Source of the DNA: JAHDFB01 sp965658745
GTDB taxonomy: Bacteria; Bacteroidota; Bacteroidia; Chitinophagales; Saprospiraceae
Assembly: GCA_965658745.1 (NCBI GenBank)
Contig: CBFHTK010000002.1
Coordinates: 1 to 64,000 of the forward strand
Direction of reading: 5' to 3'
Length of the DNA stretch: 64,000 nt
Shown here: positions 1 through 8,522 of the stretch, piece after piece
Numbering within the stretch: position 1 is the stretch's first letter
How the letters are laid out: each line of letters begins with the position of its first letter
Position numbers and translations under genes: made by a program
Notes under the pieces: model-generated
Databases searched by the model: none
What the model was told of the DNA's origin: nothing
Seen by the model: the letters and a program-made list of their open reading frames with translations, nothing else

Positions 1-401
1 TGGCTTGTTTGACCTTTTATTCATTTGATCGCTAAATTAGAAAAAAAGACTAGTTTGAATCGACATCAATCGAGAAGGGATAAAATAGCTTACCTAAGTA
101 GTGTGTTTTTAAATAAAGCAAAAAACTGATTAGAGGGTATTCGCCTAAATGTCCCAATGAAATCAAGGGAATAGAAAGGAATACAATACAGAGATTTGGT
201 AAAAAATAAACTTGATAGAATATTTGAGATATCTGCAATTTTCATATCAGTAATGATGTAAAAAATCATATATAAGCCTATCTTTGCAGCAATTTTTAAA
301 AAAGTTCATTTTACTTAAAATCATTTTGAAAGGCAATTTCGCAGTTTTTCGGCTTCGAAGAGTTTCAGAAGGATGATTAAGACATAAACCAATAAAAGAA
401 T
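1..401. other. Gene-free leader region upstream of atpD
   Basis: No convincing gene is seen here; a 62-codon minus-strand frame at 50-238 has no supporting context. A Bacteroidota-type -7 box, TATCTTTG, lies at 279-286 on the plus strand and is followed by GCAGC. A very similar TATCTTTGCAG occurs before rplY, so this is probably the atpD promoter, giving a leader of about 105 nt. A good -33 TTTG at the expected distance is not obvious. Confidence 0.5.
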
Positions 402-1916
402 ATGGCAAATCTTGGAAAAGTCAGCCAGGTCATCGGGCCGGTAGTTGATGTAAGTTTTTCTGGTGAAGGATCAAGCCTTCCAGATATTCTGAATGCACTA
501 GTTATCAAGAGACCAGGGCAAGCAGATTTGATACTTGAATGTCAAAAGCACCTAGGAGAGAAAAGTGTAAGAACAATCTCAATGGATGCAACTGATGGAT
601 TGACTCGAGGAACAGTTGTAGAAGATTTAGGAGAACCTATTTCAATGCCTGTTGGGGAGGAAATTAAAGGTCGATTGTTCAACGTTGTTGGAGAGCCAAT
701 CGATGGAATTACCTTGGCAGATACTGGAAAGAGAAAATCGATTCACAACGATGCTCCAAAATTTGAAGATTTATCAACTGACACTGAAATACTCTTTACA
801 GGTATCAAGGTGATCGACCTTATCGAGCCATACTCAAAAGGTGGAAAAATTGGTCTTTTTGGTGGAGCGGGTGTTGGTAAAACAGTACTTATTCAGGAAT
901 TGATCAACAACATTGCAAAAGGATATGACGGTATTTCTGTATTTGCAGGTGTAGGAGAAAGAACAAGAGAGGGTAATGATTTGATGCGAGAAATGCTTGA
1001 AGCAGGAATTATTAACTACGGTGACGATTTCCTTCATTCAATGGAAGCAGGTGGATGGGACCTTTCAAAGGTTGATAAAGAAAAGATGAAGACTTCAAAA
1101 GCGACTTTCGTTTTTGGACAAATGAATGAGCCTCCTGGAGCAAGAGCAAGGGTTGCATTATCAGGACTTACTATTGCTGAATACTATAGAGATGGTGACT
1201 TAAGTGATCCAAACGGAGGAAGAGATATCCTTTTCTTTATTGATAATATATTCCGATTTACTCAAGCGGGATCTGAGGTGTCAGCACTTCTAGGACGTAT
1301 GCCATCAGCTGTAGGTTATCAGCCAACACTAGCTTCGGAGATGGGTCTTATGCAAGAGCGTATTACTTCAACAAAAAGAGGATCAATTACTTCTGTGCAG
1401 GCGGTATATGTGCCGGCGGATGATTTAACGGATCCAGCACCAGCGACAACTTTTGCTCACTTGGATGCAACAACGGTATTGAACAGAAAGATTGCGGCAT
1501 TAGGTATCTACCCAGCTGTGGATCCTCTTGATTCAACTTCAAGAATTCTCGATCCTGCAATTATTGGTGATGCTCACTACAACACTGCAGAACGAGTAAA
1601 AAATATACTTCAGAGATACAACGAATTGCAGGATATTATTGCGATTCTAGGTCTTGAGGAATTATCTGAAGAAGATAAATTGGTAGTAAGCCGCGCAAGA
1701 CGTGTGCAGAGATTCTTATCTCAGCCATTCCACGTTGCGGAGCAGTTTACAGGATTGAAGGGAGTACTAGTACCTATCGAAGAAACTATCAAAGGATTTA
1801 ACATGATTCTTGACGGTGAAGTTGATAAGTACCCTGAGGCAGCTTTCAACCTAGTAGGAGGTATTGAAGAGGCGATCGAGAAAGGTGAGAAACTTCTTGC
1901 TGAAGTGGACGCATAA
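402..1916 (+). CDS. atpD: F1Fo ATP synthase subunit beta
   Basis: Catalytic beta subunit of the F1 sector, which makes ATP on the cytoplasmic face of the inner membrane. The 504-residue product starts MANLGKV and shows an N-terminal beta-barrel (about 1-80), the Walker A loop GGAGVGKT (154-161), the catalytic glutamate in GERTREG (about 187) and the DELSEED-like segment LEELSEEDK near the C terminus. It is somewhat longer than the usual 460-480 residues because of an insertion after LMREMLEAG (roughly 200-235), which I recall as common in Bacteroidota. atpC follows 29 bp downstream. The other ATP synthase genes are not in the window, the usual split arrangement in this phylum. Confidence 0.98.
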   Translation: MANLGKVSQVIGPVVDVSFSGEGSSLPDILNALVIKRPGQADLILECQKHLGEKSVRTISMDATDGLTRGTVVEDLGEPISMPVGEEIKGRLFNVVGEPIDGITLADTGKRKSIHNDAPKFEDLSTDTEILFTGIKVIDLIEPYSKGGKIGLFGGAGVGKTVLIQELINNIAKGYDGISVFAGVGERTREGNDLMREMLEAGIINYGDDFLHSMEAGGWDLSKVDKEKMKTSKATFVFGQMNEPPGARARVALSGLTIAEYYRDGDLSDPNGGRDILFFIDNIFRFTQAGSEVSALLGRMPSAVGYQPTLASEMGLMQERITSTKRGSITSVQAVYVPADDLTDPAPATTFAHLDATTVLNRKIAALGIYPAVDPLDSTSRILDPAIIGDAHYNTAERVKNILQRYNELQDIIAILGLEELSEEDKLVVSRARRVQRFLSQPFHVAEQFTGLKGVLVPIEETIKGFNMILDGEVDKYPEAAFNLVGGIEEAIEKGEKLLAEVDA

Positions 1917-1945
1917 TTGTCTCTAAATAATTAAAACTAAGACAA

Positions 1946-2197
1946 ATGAATATAGTTGTTTTAACTCCGGAAAAGGAAGTTTACACAGGAGAAGCGAAAG
2001 CTGTGAATGTACCAGGCACAAGTGGTCAATTTGAGGTTTTGAATGGTCACGCTCCTATTGTTTCTTCATTGATGACCGGAAAAGTAAAACTGACTTTAGT
2101 GGATGGTAGTATAAAGACTTTTGCGATAGACCGGGGATTTATCGAGGTACTACGTAATGAAGTTTCACTGCTAGTGCAAGGATATGTAGAAGAGTAG
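1946..2197 (+). CDS. atpC: F1Fo ATP synthase subunit epsilon, short form
   Basis: Epsilon subunit of F1, joining the central stalk to the catalytic head. The 83 residues cover only the N-terminal beta-sandwich, from VLTPEKEVYTGEAKAV through the conserved GHAPIVSSL loop to the end of the sheet. Typical bacterial epsilon is about 130-140 residues and carries a C-terminal helical hairpin that can inhibit ATP hydrolysis. That hairpin is absent, and the reading frame ends cleanly at TAG rather than in a frameshift. It sits in an operon with atpD and is closed by a strong terminator 23 bp after the stop. Confidence 0.95.
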   Translation: MNIVVLTPEKEVYTGEAKAVNVPGTSGQFEVLNGHAPIVSSLMTGKVKLTLVDGSIKTFAIDRGFIEVLRNEVSLLVQGYVEE

Positions 2198-2220
2198 AAG
2201 TTTTACTTCTCAGTTAAATA

Positions 2221-2254
2221 AAAGCTTCATTGGGAAACCGATGGAGCTTTTTTG
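2221..2254 (+). terminator. Rho-independent terminator of atpDC
   Basis: A 13-bp stem (2221-2233 pairing with 2238-2250, two or three G-T pairs) is capped by a GAAA tetraloop and followed by a T run. It lies directly after atpC and ends the operon. Confidence 0.9.
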
Positions 2255-2351
2255 GTATTATGATATATACAGCCTATTTATGTTACTAAGCGAGCTTCAG
2301 GCGCTAATTATATGAACTAGTTTTATTTTTACATTCAAAACGTCGTGTTTT

Positions 2352-2996
2352 ATGAAAAATTTTGAAGACAAAAGAAAGAAATATTTGAAGTCAGCATTAT
2401 TGGAGAGTACCGCACTTGAGAATCCTATCGAGATGTTTCAACGTTGGATGGTCGATGCTATCAACGATCATGTCATAGAACCGAATGCTATGATACTTGC
2501 AACCGTAGATGTTTTCGGAGCTCCTGAAGTGAGAACGGTTCTTTTAAAAGAAATAGTTGACGGTGCTTTTGTTTTTTATACGAATTATGGAAGTCATAAA
2601 GCACAGCAGATTGACTCCAATCCATCTGTTTCTCTTTTATTTTTATGGAAAGAAAGCGAACGACAGATTAGAATATCTGGACACGCTAAAAAGGTTTCAG
2701 AAGAGAAATCAACGGACTATTTCCAGAAAAGACCAAGAGGTAGTCAAATCGGCGCTTGGGTATCTCCTCAGTCACAAGAAATCGAGAGTAGGGAAGAGCT
2801 AGAAGTCCGTCAAAGTGACGTAGAAAAGCGCTTCAAAGATATGGAAATTCTTGATAGACCTGACTTCTGGGGCGGTTACCAAGTTGTCCCTCAGAAAGTT
2901 GAATTCTGGCAAGGACGTGATAACCGATTACACGATCGATTACTTTATGAACTTCAAGAAAATCAAGATTGGAGCATTAAACGTCTAGCTCCTTAA
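2352..2996 (+). CDS. pdxH: Pyridoxamine 5'-phosphate oxidase
   Basis: FMN-dependent cytoplasmic enzyme that oxidises pyridoxine or pyridoxamine 5'-phosphate to pyridoxal 5'-phosphate. The 214-residue length is normal for the family. Visible hallmarks are the FMN-binding stretch VRTVLLKEI followed by FVFYTNYGSHKAQQI, the RPRGSQIGAW segment and the C-terminal substrate-site signature FWQGRDNRLHDR. It lies alone between the atpDC terminator and the convergent HMG-CoA synthase gene, whose stop codon is only 16 bp away, so both genes must end transcription in a very short space or overlap at their 3' ends. Confidence 0.96.
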   Translation: MKNFEDKRKKYLKSALLESTALENPIEMFQRWMVDAINDHVIEPNAMILATVDVFGAPEVRTVLLKEIVDGAFVFYTNYGSHKAQQIDSNPSVSLLFLWKESERQIRISGHAKKVSEEKSTDYFQKRPRGSQIGAWVSPQSQEIESREELEVRQSDVEKRFKDMEILDRPDFWGGYQVVPQKVEFWQGRDNRLHDRLLYELQENQDWSIKRLAP

Positions 2997-3012
2997 TATT
3001 TAAGTTCATTTA

Positions 3013-4428
3013 CTAGGCTTTGTTAAGTATATATTCCCTTGCATATCTATTAGTTTCCAAAATACCACTGTTGTCTAAATGAACTTGAGGTTTTGTAGGA
3101 CTAACGTTGTCTGTAATTTTATGCAATCTCAGATTAACATAAGTGTCGAAATCTATTCGAGTTCTATTTTCTAGCTGAGAATTTAATTTCCAAGTAGAAA
3201 CTTTCTCTTTCCAAGTATCACTTAATACACCTTCAAATACTTTTGATTTTGATCCGCTTCCGTAGGCTATGAAAAGTAGTTTGTTTAGTGCTTGATCATC
3301 GGCAGCATGGTGCTTTAATGTGCTAAGCAGTGCAAGAAATATCGAAGCAGTGTAGACATTACCAGTTTTACTACTCAAGCGTTCTCCTCTTTCGATTTTG
3401 TTTTTAACAATACTACTGTATTCTGGGCTTTTAACTATTGCTTTGGCAAAAGCCCTTTTTGCTTGCTTATAAATATCTGCATCCATTGTGCTTTTATCGG
3501 GTCTATTGACACTTAAACTGGAGTAGAATGATTCTAGTTTGCCTTTTGATTTAAGGTCATCTAGAAATAGCTGGTCAAATATCCTTCTGCCGTGATAAGC
3601 GTACGGTAAATGAAAAACATAAGCGTCATACTGGTTTATGTCTGCTTGTACCTTTGATTTCTCAATGAAATGATTGTAAGCTTCTACGATTCTATCTTGA
3701 TATGTCTTATTAGATAATGGGCCGTCAAAAACCGGTGTCTCGCGGTGAATAGATACAATGTCTTCTTCGTAAGAATGTATTCCTTTAATGTCAACATCAG
3801 TTTTACTATGGAGTCTTAGAGGTTTAAAGAAATCATGTGCACAGGCCGAAGATACTCCTACTTGGGAACTGATTGTCATAATAGAAGGGTTTGCACCCAA
3901 AAGCACTGCTGAAGCCCCTGCCCCTTGAGTATATTCTCCGCTACTTGCTAAATCGTAGTTCGCGATATCCGTAGCAATGACAATAGCCTTAAGGTCTGGC
4001 TCTGTACGCAACCACGCGAGCGAATTATGCATTGCATCTATCGCCCCGATACAAGCAAAGGTCATGTCTACCACGTCTACATGTCGCAAACAATTTTCAA
4101 GTTGTCCTTTTTCTGTAAAGTACTGAGTCAGAATTCCAAGAAGGTAACTTGCAATTGGCTTTGATCCGTCAATACTACTTTCTGTACCAACATAAATTCT
4201 ACCTATTTCCTCTGGAGTTAGATTGTTTGATTTTACGATATCAATTAGGGCATCCGCAGCAAGAGTTACGACATCTTCTTCCGTATCGCATACTCCCATT
4301 TCATAAAGACCTAGACCTTTTTGTAATTTAGCCGGCTCGATACTTCGAGCTATTGCTAGATCCGATAGATCCATGTATAATGACGGAAATGCAAATCTAA
4401 TGTCTTCGATTCCAAATGATTGTGACAT
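3013..4428 (-). CDS. Hydroxymethylglutaryl-CoA synthase
   Basis: Thiolase-fold enzyme condensing acetyl-CoA with acetoacetyl-CoA, the first committed step of the mevalonate route to isoprenoids. In the 471 residues the probable general base is E83 in VGTESS, the acyl-carrying cysteine is C126 in TFACIGA, and the substrate histidine is in FHLPYAYHG (H273 or H279). The length is closer to eukaryotic enzymes than to the roughly 385-390 residues of Gram-positive ones; the extra residues are mostly C-terminal. No other mevalonate gene is in the window. A beta-branching synthase of a polyketide cluster is an alternative, but there is no such cluster here. Confidence 0.88.
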   Translation of the reverse strand: MSQSFGIEDIRFAFPSLYMDLSDLAIARSIEPAKLQKGLGLYEMGVCDTEEDVVTLAADALIDIVKSNNLTPEEIGRIYVGTESSIDGSKPIASYLLGILTQYFTEKGQLENCLRHVDVVDMTFACIGAIDAMHNSLAWLRTEPDLKAIVIATDIANYDLASSGEYTQGAGASAVLLGANPSIMTISSQVGVSSACAHDFFKPLRLHSKTDVDIKGIHSYEEDIVSIHRETPVFDGPLSNKTYQDRIVEAYNHFIEKSKVQADINQYDAYVFHLPYAYHGRRIFDQLFLDDLKSKGKLESFYSSLSVNRPDKSTMDADIYKQAKRAFAKAIVKSPEYSSIVKNKIERGERLSSKTGNVYTASIFLALLSTLKHHAADDQALNKLLFIAYGSGSKSKVFEGVLSDTWKEKVSTWKLNSQLENRTRIDFDTYVNLRLHKITDNVSPTKPQVHLDNSGILETNRYAREYILNKA

Positions 4429-4576
4429 GATTGTGATTTTATTTCTATAAAAGTATTACAAATTCTCTAAACTAAGCTTAGTGCAGATTTTTTCTGTGTT
4501 CTTACGATTTTACATTGTGAAATGGCAATGTGCAATCTAATAATGATAGAGAACGCAATTTATTCGGTTTGGTTCA

Positions 4577-5950
4577 TTAGCCTACGGCTCCTCCAATCGC
4601 ATTATATCCTAAGTACTCTAGTTCTTGCTCTTCAAATCGAATTCCATGAGATTCTAGTTCTTTAAGAATCGGTCCGTAAACTTCTTTTGAAATCGGTCTT
4701 TGAACTCCGGGAGTTTTTATTTCACCATTAAGAATGCGAATAGCTGCCATAGCAACTGGCAATCCAACGGTGATTGCCATTGCAGTTACATGCTGGTCTT
4801 CACCAATTAGTACCATCTTACTATCAATTTGCTTTTTCTCGCCATTGAGCTCGTATCCAAATTTATGATACATTACAATCATATCTTTGTCATCCGGCTT
4901 CAAGGTCCATTTGTCCATTAGTATTTTCTGCAGAGCTTGCGCAGGAGTCGCATTTTCAATTCCAATTTTTTTGTTCCTGTTGAATATATCGAGTTCTAAT
5001 AGTTTGTACCACATTAGATCATCTTGATCTATCTTCAGAGCATGTCTTACCTTAGATTCGACCGAGTCAACTGGAGAATATGGAAGGAATACATTTATAA
5101 ACTCAGCATAACTCATGTTTTCAGTATTCTGGATAGTATAGCTATCATCCGTCATTCCTAACTGAACAAACATATTCCATGCTTTACTAAATCCAACACG
5201 TCGTATTGTTCCTCTGTACAATGTCATTACATCTTCAAGTCCGTAGATACTTCTGTATTTTAACGAGTTTCTATTCGCATACCCTTCAAATCTGCCGTAA
5301 TTTTCAACGTCGAGGAATTCAGTTCTTCTAAATAGTCGGTGGTAAGGTATATACTTGTATGTACCTTCTTGAATGAATTCAGCTGCGCCACCTTGACCTG
5401 CTAGCACCACATTTCTTGGATTCCAAGTGAATTTATAGTGCCAAGAGTTGTCGTCACTTTCTGGAGCAATAAGTCCTCCACAAAATGATTCGAACATTAG
5501 AACCTTTCCTCCTGCATCTTTTATACGATCGATTACTTGCATTGCACTCATGTGGTCAACACCAGGATCGAGGCCGATTTCATTCATGAATACAAGCCCC
5601 TTTTTCTTTGCTTCTTCATCTAAAGCCTGCATTTCGTCACTTACATAAGATGCTGTGACTAGATGTTTGTCGAAGTTAATGCAATCTTTTGCCACTTCAA
5701 TATGAAATCGAGCAGGAAGCATTGAAATGACTAAATCGGCTGATTGGACAGCTTTTTGTCGTTGATCTTCATCAAAAATATCTAGTAAGATCGCTTTTGC
5801 CCTTGAGTGTCCATCACAAAACTTTTTCGCATTCTCTAGAGACAAATCACCTATCGTAATGAATAAGTGTTCTTTTTCAGATTTGTCCAATAAGTACTTG
5901 ATCAAACTAGTTGCCGATCTACCAGCTCCAATTAATAATATATTGCGCAT
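4577..5950 (-). CDS. Saccharopine dehydrogenase family protein (saccharopine reductase type)
   Basis: NAD(P)-dependent oxidoreductase. It opens with a Rossmann fold (ILLIGAGRSATSL, residues 4-16), followed by a DLVISMLPARFH segment and the family-typical middle part GLDPGVDHMSAMQ and NPRNVVLAGQGGAAEF. At 457 residues it matches glutamate-forming saccharopine reductases (LYS9 type) better than short lysine dehydrogenases. In Bacteroidota such proteins usually belong to lysine catabolism, but the lysine-ketoglutarate reductase partner is not adjacent, so the substrate is inferred. It is transcribed toward the tRNA-Asn remnant region's opposite side, separate from HMG-CoA synthase (148-bp gap). 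Confidence 0.85.
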   Translation of the reverse strand: MRNILLIGAGRSATSLIKYLLDKSEKEHLFITIGDLSLENAKKFCDGHSRAKAILLDIFDEDQRQKAVQSADLVISMLPARFHIEVAKDCINFDKHLVTASYVSDEMQALDEEAKKKGLVFMNEIGLDPGVDHMSAMQVIDRIKDAGGKVLMFESFCGGLIAPESDDNSWHYKFTWNPRNVVLAGQGGAAEFIQEGTYKYIPYHRLFRRTEFLDVENYGRFEGYANRNSLKYRSIYGLEDVMTLYRGTIRRVGFSKAWNMFVQLGMTDDSYTIQNTENMSYAEFINVFLPYSPVDSVESKVRHALKIDQDDLMWYKLLELDIFNRNKKIGIENATPAQALQKILMDKWTLKPDDKDMIVMYHKFGYELNGEKKQIDSKMVLIGEDQHVTAMAITVGLPVAMAAIRILNGEIKTPGVQRPISKEVYGPILKELESHGIRFEEQELEYLGYNAIGGAVG

Positions 5951-6107
5951 TTCTATTTTTTTATTTCAGTGTAATTTCTGTTGCGGCGAAAGTACTAAGC
6001 CAAACCGACAAAATCATAAAAAACTAGGGAGAATATTTGATCAAACACTTATTTGATTTATTGCGTAAAAGACGGAAGCTTGATTTGTTGAGGTGAAATC
6101 AGACAAT

Positions 6108-6154
6108 GAAAAAAAGCCCCAATTTTCCGAAGAAAACTGAGGCTTTGTGCGCTC
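6108..6154 (-). repeat. Second copy of the tRNA-Asn terminator
   Basis: Positions 6113-6154 are identical over 42 nt to 6596-6637, the terminator and last bases of the intact tRNA-Asn. The stem with its TTCG loop and the T run are all kept, so this copy can still act as an intrinsic terminator on the minus strand, now behind the GIY-YIG gene. Confidence 0.9.
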
Positions 6155-6185
6155 TACCTTGGCAAGCAAGGTATTTTCAACTTTT

Positions 6186-6214
6186 AGGACTTGAACCTTG
6201 GACCCTCTGATTAA
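6186..6214 (-). repeat. tRNA-Asn 3'-half remnant
   Basis: 29 nt identical to 6643-6671 of the intact tRNA-Asn gene. The copy starts inside the anticodon loop and covers the 3' anticodon strand, variable region and T arm. About 30 extra bases, including a small hairpin with CCTTG and CAAGG arms near 6157-6173, separate it from the acceptor end. It cannot make a tRNA because the 5' half is missing. Confidence 0.9.
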
Positions 6215-6233
6215 TTCGGCAGTACAGCGGAAC

Positions 6234-6521
6234 TCAAACCAAGTGGAATCTTTTCTTGATATAGTTTTCTAAATCTGAGTCAATTGGAAGCCTTCTGAAG
6301 AACTCTTTATTTTTATTCTTGAGGTATTTTTCGATCTTCATGGCAATAGATCGATTAGCTACATTGAGATTCCAAAATAATTGCCAAGGTCGATATTTAG
6401 AAGTGTAAGTATTTCGGTCTGAATTGTTATGAGCTATAATTCTCACGTTTAGGTTGTTTGTTTGACCGATGTAAAATTTGTCATGCCCAGGAGAATATAA
6501 GATATAAACAGTGAAATTCAT
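6234..6521 (-). CDS. Small GIY-YIG nuclease domain protein
   Basis: The 95-residue protein is essentially a single GIY-YIG domain: VYILYSPGHDKFYIGQTNNL carries the two motifs (YIL and YIG in this form), with the catalytic-type Arg in NVRIIAHN and a conserved Glu in MKIEKYLKNKNK. These small proteins resemble the UPF0213/YhbQ group, and their function in Bacteroidota is not established. It lies on the same strand as tRNA-Asn, between the intact tRNA with terminator and a broken copy of the tRNA 3' half with terminator. The stop codon is 19 bp from the tRNA remnant. That layout suggests a mobile or formerly mobile unit that targets tRNA 3' ends. Confidence 0.88.
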   Translation of the reverse strand: MNFTVYILYSPGHDKFYIGQTNNLNVRIIAHNNSDRNTYTSKYRPWQLFWNLNVANRSIAMKIEKYLKNKNKEFFRRLPIDSDLENYIKKRFHLV

Positions 6522-6589
6522 ACTAGACTAGTTTTTCTGAAGATGATTGCTATGGGTGAACTAGTGAGGTGTTAAGAGCATTATTTGAC

Positions 6590-6630
6590 AATGAAAAAGC
6601 CCCAATTTTCCGAAGAAAACTGAGGCTTTG
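6590..6630 (-). terminator. Terminator of tRNA-Asn
   Basis: Read on the minus strand, AAAGCCTCAGTTTTC pairs across a TTCG loop with GAAAATTGGGGCTTT and is followed by more T. It begins 3 nt after the tRNA discriminator base. Confidence 0.9.
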
Positions 6631-6632
6631 TG

Positions 6633-6706
6633 CGCTCCTTCAAGGACTTGAACCTTGGACCCTCTGATTAACAGTCAGATGCTCTAACCAACTGAGCTAA
6701 AGAAGC
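6633..6706 (-). tRNA. tRNA-Asn (GTT)
   Basis: The minus strand folds into a complete cloverleaf: 7-bp acceptor stem (GCTTCTT with AAGGAGC, one G-T pair), D arm GCTC/GAGC, anticodon stem TCTGA/TCAGA with loop CTGTTAA (anticodon GTT), and T arm CAAGG/CCTTG with loop TTCAAGT. The discriminator is G, as expected for tRNA-Asn. The CCA end is not encoded. A terminator follows directly. Confidence 0.97.
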
Positions 6707-6860
6707 TTCTTACTACTCTTTTCGTAAGCGGTGGCAAAGATAGTAAAGACATTTATATTGACGCAAACTTTTATCCCAAAAAAACACTAAAAAATAAATA
6801 ATTGACTCTTATGTTCTTCAATCAACTGTATGTCAACTCTTTGTTACTCCTTGAGGCTCA

Positions 6861-8522
6861 TTATCGTACAAGGATAAACTTTTTAGTAGCTCCTCTTGAA
6901 GTTCTCACAAAATAATAGCCTTGCTCATAATTATGGACGTCTAGAAAAATTCTTCCTCCACTTCTTTCAAATTCTGATATTACATGACCAACAATATCAA
7001 TTATCTGTAGTTTTTCATTAGCCATAGACTCCCATTCAATAGTGAGAACATCTTTGGCTGGATTTGGATACACATTTAGTAGATCATTTTCGTAAGTCAT
7101 TTCAATAGGCAATATCTGATTACAGAAACTTGGGTCTCCATCGAGTTCAAGATAATCTGTCCCCTCCAAGGTTTTACCAGCAAATCCCTCAAAATCGGCA
7201 GGATATCGTTTCATTCTAAATGTGAGGTTATTGTTAGTTTCGAGCTCAGTAAATTGTGGTACACTGACGCCACCTTTTAATGGGGTGATATATTCCCAAA
7301 CGATTTCATCGTCTGGGGTCAACTCAAAAGAGTAGCCATTTCGTCCATCGGTTAAGAGCCAATTGTTGTTTGGAAGTATTTGAACACTTGATAAACCTGT
7401 TGAATACATAGCTTGTGGATTCTCTGGGTGGAGTCGATTGAAATCATAATCAAGTGGCGTAAAAATCGACCCGTCTTTTTCAAAACTTGCATTATACATG
7501 TCGTATGTATTGTTCCACACGACAACCGAACTAAAATCTTCGCCAATTCGATTGTTAAATGCTGCGAACTTGCCAAAAAGTGGATGCGCAGGAGAAAGGA
7601 AGTCATCAATAAATTGTGCATCATGTTGATAAAAGAGCTTTTTATCAGCGAGGGTTCCTTGATCATATGCGGCATTATTTCCCCATCGATAAAGTAGATC
7701 ACCACCCTTTCCTGCGAAACCTCCAGTTGAGCTTGCCGCTTCTTCAGTCGTTGTAAAATGATCGATCATCCATACTTCATCAAAGGTTGGAACAGATATT
7801 AGAAGTTGGTCGTTCATCGGGTCATGGTCCAGTGAATTCATGTGCAGCCAATCCGCTGATCCCTCGCTTGAATCGTAATTCAAATTTATTCGTTCAGGAT
7901 TATCGCCAATAATTCCAAAGTTCGCTTTGGTCTCATCGTAATCTTGAATTAAATGATCCCAGGCTTTCCATACCCAAACAACTTCGTCAGTCTGAGGATT
8001 TACTTCCAGAATCATTTCACTCCATACTTCGCCATCTGCAATCAGATCTGGGTTTCTACCAGCTTCGATTGCTTCCTCCTCAGTTTTTAACTCCCATGCA
8101 ATCATAGCTATATTGCCATTTGGTAGTATTGCTATATCGTGATGTAAACGAGCAGTATCATTATTGAGGGTATACGACCATAAAAGCTCATTTTCCCAAG
8201 ATCGAATTTCAACAGTAGCACCGCCTCCACCGGCCCAAATCGAATCGACCATAATGTTACTTGATCTACTTGTTTTAACCAAGTTGCCGTTCTCGAGGAT
8301 GTATGCAGTATTTCCCGGTCTTGTGTCATCTTCGCCGTCCCACTTGTGAACTATTTCACCGCAATTGTTCAAAAGAAACACATCACTTTGGTTATGAGGG
8401 TAGATTAGGTTGTAACCTTCAAAAGCCTTCCAGGGCTTGTAGCTTATTAGCCCAACTGTTCTTTGGCTGTAGGAAGAATTACCAATTGCGAAGATTAGTA
8501 TTAATAATATGATTCTATTCAT
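6861..8522 (-). CDS. Secreted aryl-sulfate sulfotransferase-like protein with T9SS sorting domain (copy 1)
   Basis: A signal peptide (MNRIILLILIFAIG, then SSYSQ) is followed by a beta-propeller-like enzyme domain and a C-terminal domain of about 75 residues beginning NVYPNPAKDVLTIEW and ending KKFILVR, a type A sorting domain for the type IX system. Family-typical histidines appear in RLHHDIAILPNG, in DWLHMNSLDHD (the H-x-N pair corresponding to the arylsulfotransferase active site) and in YQHDAQF. PQQ-independent aryl sulfotransferases move sulfate between phenols; the real substrate is unknown. The start at 8522 is chosen because a longer frame would push the signal peptide inside; it overlaps the end of copy 2 by 8 bp, suggesting translational coupling. 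Confidence 0.82.
   Translation of the reverse strand: MNRIILLILIFAIGNSSYSQRTVGLISYKPWKAFEGYNLIYPHNQSDVFLLNNCGEIVHKWDGEDDTRPGNTAYILENGNLVKTSRSSNIMVDSIWAGGGGATVEIRSWENELLWSYTLNNDTARLHHDIAILPNGNIAMIAWELKTEEEAIEAGRNPDLIADGEVWSEMILEVNPQTDEVVWVWKAWDHLIQDYDETKANFGIIGDNPERINLNYDSSEGSADWLHMNSLDHDPMNDQLLISVPTFDEVWMIDHFTTTEEAASSTGGFAGKGGDLLYRWGNNAAYDQGTLADKKLFYQHDAQFIDDFLSPAHPLFGKFAAFNNRIGEDFSSVVVWNNTYDMYNASFEKDGSIFTPLDYDFNRLHPENPQAMYSTGLSSVQILPNNNWLLTDGRNGYSFELTPDDEIVWEYITPLKGGVSVPQFTELETNNNLTFRMKRYPADFEGFAGKTLEGTDYLELDGDPSFCNQILPIEMTYENDLLNVYPNPAKDVLTIEWESMANEKLQIIDIVGHVISEFERSGGRIFLDVHNYEQGYYFVRTSRGATKKFILVR

Noticed and set aside
50..238. 62-codon minus-strand frame before atpD
   Set aside because: It lies in an AT-rich leader region, has no promoter or family features, and overlaps the probable atpD upstream region.
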